The notes under the pieces: model-generated
Database searches by the model: none
What the model saw: the letters and a program-made list of their open reading frames with translations, nothing else
What the model was told of the DNA's origin: nothing
Translations under genes and position numbers: made by a program
Part shown: in pieces, positions 6,399 to 8,945 of the stretch
Layout of the letters: every line of letters starts with the position of its first letter
Position numbering within the stretch: position 1 is the first letter of the stretch
From: an uncultured Eubacteriales bacterium
GTDB lineage: Bacteria; Bacillota; Clostridia; Oscillospirales; QAKW01
DNA: 8,945 nucleotides
Direction: 5' to 3'
NCBI GenBank assembly: GCA_934378025.1
Contig: CAKRPM010000041.1
Location: forward strand, 1 to 8,945

Positions 6399-7760
6399 AT
6401 GAATATTGTAGTAATCGGATGCGGCAAAATCGGCAGTACGATTTTGGAGAGCCTTTCCGCAGAGGGCCATGATGTGGTGGCGGTGGATAACAATGCCGCC
6501 GTAATTGAGGAAATTACCAATACGCAGGATGTTATGGGTGTGTGCGGCAACGGCGCGGACTGTGATGTGCTGGAAGAGGCGGATGTCGCAAAGGCGCAGC
6601 TGGTGGTGGCCGCCACCGGGTCGGATGAGGTGAATATGCTGGTTTGCTTTATGGCCAAAAAAATGGGCGCCCAGCAAACCATCGCCCGTATTCGAAACCC
6701 TGAGTATAATGAGCACAGTCTTCGGTTTATGAAAAAGCAGTTGGATCTTTCCATGGCGATCAATCCGGAGCTGCAGGCGGCGCACGAACTGTTTAATATG
6801 TTGAAAACGCCTTCGGCTGCAAAAATCGAAATTTTTTCGCGCCGCAATTTTGAACTGGTTGAAATCCTTTTGAAGCCGGATTGCCCGCTGGACGGTATGC
6901 GTTTGGCGGATCTTCCGAGCAAGTATAAAACCCGTGTGCTGATTTGCGTGGTGCGCCGCGGCGACCGCGTGTTTATTCCCGACGGTAATTTTGTGTTGCA
7001 GGCGGGGGATCGCATCGGGCTGACGGCGCTGGCAGCGGAGATCGAGCGCTTCTTTTCGGCCATCGGATTGTTAAAGCGGCGCGCCCGGAGCGTGATGCTT
7101 TTGGGCGGCAGCAAAACGGCATATTATCTTGCCAAACGGCTGATTGCTACGGGCACCAACGTAAAAATCATTGAAAAAGACGAGGAAAAATGCCGTTCCC
7201 TTTGCGCTTTGTTGCCGCAGGCGGTGATTATTCACGGCGACGGTGCGGCACAGGAGCTTTTAATGGAAGAGGGGCTGGAGCAGCAGGACGCATTTGTGTC
7301 GCTGACCGGCATGGATGAGGAAAACATTTTGGTTTCGATTTTTGCTGCGTCTCAAAATGTGCCGAAGGTCATTGCAAAAATCAGCCGCAGCGAGCTGAGT
7401 CCCATGGCGCGAAAGCTTGGATTGGACAGCATTGTTTCTCCGCAGCACAGTATTTCCGATTTGCTGGTGCAGTACGCACGCGCGCTTGAAAATTCCATGG
7501 GCAGCAAGGTGGAAACCCTGTATAAACTGATGGACGGCAATGCCGAAGCACTGGAATTTACCGTGCGTGAAAATAAAAAACTGACCGGCAGACCGCTGAA
7601 AGATTTGACGCTGCGGCCGAACACCCTGATTGCCGGCATTATTCGAGAGCGAAAAACCATTATCCCCGGCGGCGAGGATATGATATTACCGGGGGATCGT
7701 GTGGTTGTGATTACGGCGGACAGCCGTCTGCGCGATTTGGCAGACATTATCGGAGGATAA
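6399..7760 (+). CDS. trkA: Trk-type K+ uptake regulatory subunit TrkA (two-lobed RCK protein)
   Basis: Cytoplasmic NAD(H)/nucleotide-binding ring that gates the TrkH potassium channel subunit. The 453 residues match the usual two-lobed TrkA length (E. coli 458). Lobe 1 starts with VVIGCGKIG (residues 4-12), an intact GxGxxG Rossmann loop with acidic D30 at the end of strand 2, followed by an RCK_C domain (about 145-220) containing the typical LQAGDRIGL (200-208). Lobe 2 (from 231) has a Rossmann fold whose glycine loop reads GGSKTA (236-241), departing from the consensus. It is followed by a second RCK_C (about 370-450) with LPGDRVVVI (430-438). The ATG follows AAAGGA by 8 bp. trkH follows after 1 bp, so regulator and channel are coexpressed. 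It appears functionally unrelated to the rha genes. KtrA/KtrC are single-lobed and about half as long, so TrkA is preferred. Confidence 0.96.
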   Translation: MNIVVIGCGKIGSTILESLSAEGHDVVAVDNNAAVIEEITNTQDVMGVCGNGADCDVLEEADVAKAQLVVAATGSDEVNMLVCFMAKKMGAQQTIARIRNPEYNEHSLRFMKKQLDLSMAINPELQAAHELFNMLKTPSAAKIEIFSRRNFELVEILLKPDCPLDGMRLADLPSKYKTRVLICVVRRGDRVFIPDGNFVLQAGDRIGLTALAAEIERFFSAIGLLKRRARSVMLLGGSKTAYYLAKRLIATGTNVKIIEKDEEKCRSLCALLPQAVIIHGDGAAQELLMEEGLEQQDAFVSLTGMDEENILVSIFAASQNVPKVIAKISRSELSPMARKLGLDSIVSPQHSISDLLVQYARALENSMGSKVETLYKLMDGNAEALEFTVRENKKLTGRPLKDLTLRPNTLIAGIIRERKTIIPGGEDMILPGDRVVVITADSRLRDLADIIGG

Positions 7761-7761
7761 C

Positions 7762-8945
7762 ATGAACCGAAGAATGATTCTTTATGTAATCGGCCAAATT
7801 GTGCGTCTGGAGGCGGTGCTGCTCGTGCTGCCGCTGGCGGTAAGCCTGATTTACGGTGAGGGCGACGCCCTTTCCTTTGCCGTGACGGCGCTGACGGCGC
7901 TGATCATCGGCCAGCTGTTGATTTGGATCGGCAAACCCTCCAATCAGCGGATTTACGCCAAGGAGGGCTTTATTACCGTGGCCTTTGCCTGGATTGCATT
8001 GTCGGCCATCGGTGCGCTTCCCTTTGTGATCAGCGGTGAAATTCCGAATTACATTGACGCTTTTTTTGAAACGGTCAGCGGATTTACCACCACCGGCGCT
8101 TCTATTTTGCAAAATGTGGAAAGTCTGTCGCACGGTGCGCTTTTCTGGCGCAGCTTTACGCATTGGAGCGGCGGCATGGGTGTTTTGGTGCTGATTATGG
8201 CCATCGTTCCGACGGCGGGCGGTCGCTCTATTCACATCATGCGTGCGGAGGTGCCGGGGCCGACGGTAGGCAAGCTGGTGCCGCGTGTGCGCGATACGGC
8301 AAAAATCCTATATATGATTTATGTGGCGATGACGGTGCTGGAAATTGTTTTGTTGCTTTGCGGCGGCATGTCCGTGTTTGACAGCATTGTCCATGCGTTC
8401 GGTACGGCGGGTACCGGAGGATTCGGCATTAAGGCTGACAGTATTGCGGGATACAATGCGTATTTGCAATGGGTGATCGCGATATTTATGCTGCTGTTCG
8501 GCGTCAATTTCAATTTGTATTATCTTTTGTTAATTCGCCGCTTTAAATCCGTGGTGAAAAGCGGGGAGCTTTGGTGCTATCTCGGGATTGTCGGGGCGGC
8601 AACGGCGGTCATCACCGTGAATATTTTATCACTGTATCAGAATTTTGCTCAGGCGCTGCGCCTGTCTGCGTTTCAGGTGGCGTCGATCATTACGACCACC
8701 GGGTATGCCACGGCGGATTTCAACCAATGGCCGGAATTGTCCAAAATGATTTTGCTGCTGCTGATGTTTGTCGGCGGCTGTGCCGGATCGACGGCGGGCG
8801 GTTTGAAGGTCAGCCGAATCATGTTGCTTTTTAAAACCATCCGCAACGAACTGCGCCGCATGCTGCACCCGCGGTCGGTCGGCGTGGTGCGTTTGGAGGG
8901 CAAACCGGTCCCCGAGCGAACGCTGGACGGCGTAAAGGTGTACCT
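7762..8945 (+). CDS. trkH: Trk-type K+ uptake channel subunit TrkH, 394 residues (3' end cut by window)
   Basis: Integral membrane K+ translocating subunit with four pseudo-repeats of helix, pore loop, helix. The frame is open from ATG at 7762 to the window edge. All four selectivity-filter segments are visible: SGFTTTGAS (106-114), GTAGTGGFG (214-222), ITTTGYAT (310-317) and GGCAGSTAGG (338-347), each with its filter glycine (about G112, G219, G314, G342). Hydrophobic segments occur for example near 13-31, 38-56, 72-91, 139-150, 181-200, 236-258, 272-290 and 327-340. TrkH proteins are about 480-490 residues, so the last fifth or so lies outside. GGAGG ends 5 bp before the ATG, inside the last codons and stop of trkA, giving translational coupling. 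KtrB is a related alternative, but pairing with a two-lobed TrkA argues for TrkH. Confidence 0.95.
   Translation, partial: MNRRMILYVIGQIVRLEAVLLVLPLAVSLIYGEGDALSFAVTALTALIIGQLLIWIGKPSNQRIYAKEGFITVAFAWIALSAIGALPFVISGEIPNYIDAFFETVSGFTTTGASILQNVESLSHGALFWRSFTHWSGGMGVLVLIMAIVPTAGGRSIHIMRAEVPGPTVGKLVPRVRDTAKILYMIYVAMTVLEIVLLLCGGMSVFDSIVHAFGTAGTGGFGIKADSIAGYNAYLQWVIAIFMLLFGVNFNLYYLLLIRRFKSVVKSGELWCYLGIVGAATAVITVNILSLYQNFAQALRLSAFQVASIITTTGYATADFNQWPELSKMILLLLMFVGGCAGSTAGGLKVSRIMLLFKTIRNELRRMLHPRSVGVVRLEGKPVPERTLDGVKVY

Noticed and set aside
6144..7114. Long minus-strand frames (6144-6785 and 6374-7114) opposite the regulator end, intergenic region and trkA
   Set aside because: They run through a convincing terminator, promoter and trkA coding sequence on the other strand, and show no domain. 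They are shadows.
1..8945. A previously undescribed multi-gene system
   Set aside because: Every gene falls in a well-known family in a familiar arrangement (rha catabolism with AraC regulator, trkAH). I saw no defence, mobile or repeat-based structure and no unexplained stretch over 200 bp.

Overview
The window looks like a chromosomal segment of a Gram-positive, Clostridia-type Bacillota (probably an anaerobic gut or rumen commensal). The evidence is strong GGAGG-type ribosome binding sites before nearly every gene, a TTG start for rhaB, tightly packed operons, extended -10 promoters, and an AraC regulator with a cupin domain divergent from a sugar operon. Base composition is about half G+C by eye. 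I did not identify a genus. No mobile element, CRISPR array, tRNA or rRNA was seen, and no gene is broken.

Positions 1 to 5101 (minus strand) hold an L-rhamnose utilisation operon in the order rhaB (rhamnulokinase), rhaA (L-rhamnose isomerase), rhaD (rhamnulose-1-phosphate aldolase), then a GH106-like alpha-L-rhamnosidase that runs off the left edge. The genes overlap by 4 bp, abut with no gap, or are 4 bp apart, and the ribosome binding sites of the three downstream genes lie inside the gene before. The glycosidase would release L-rhamnose. RhaA turns it into L-rhamnulose, RhaB phosphorylates that, and RhaD cleaves the product to dihydroxyacetone phosphate and L-lactaldehyde. The glycosidase has no visible signal peptide, so rhamnosides are probably imported and cut in the cytoplasm. 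No transporter, mutarotase or lactaldehyde reductase gene is inside the window.

Positions 5102 to 5250 are a divergent control region with an extended -10 promoter on each strand. Between them is a TCCTTA direct repeat with a 21-bp period, the geometry of AraC-family half-sites, and its near copy lies directly beside the -35 of the rha operon. Positions 5251 to 6204 (plus strand) encode the AraC-family regulator, the likely rhamnose-responsive activator. A Rho-independent terminator follows at about 6251 to 6297.

From 6308 to the right edge lies an unrelated potassium-uptake operon. It has its own promoter, a short leader with a GC-rich dyad, trkA (two-lobed RCK regulatory subunit, complete) and trkH (K+ channel-like subunit, truncated by the window after 394 codons, with all four selectivity-filter loops present). 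The content is largely conventional. The most useful leads are the putative operator, the cytoplasmic rhamnosidase inside the catabolic operon, and the degenerate second nucleotide site in TrkA. I found no evidence for an undescribed system.
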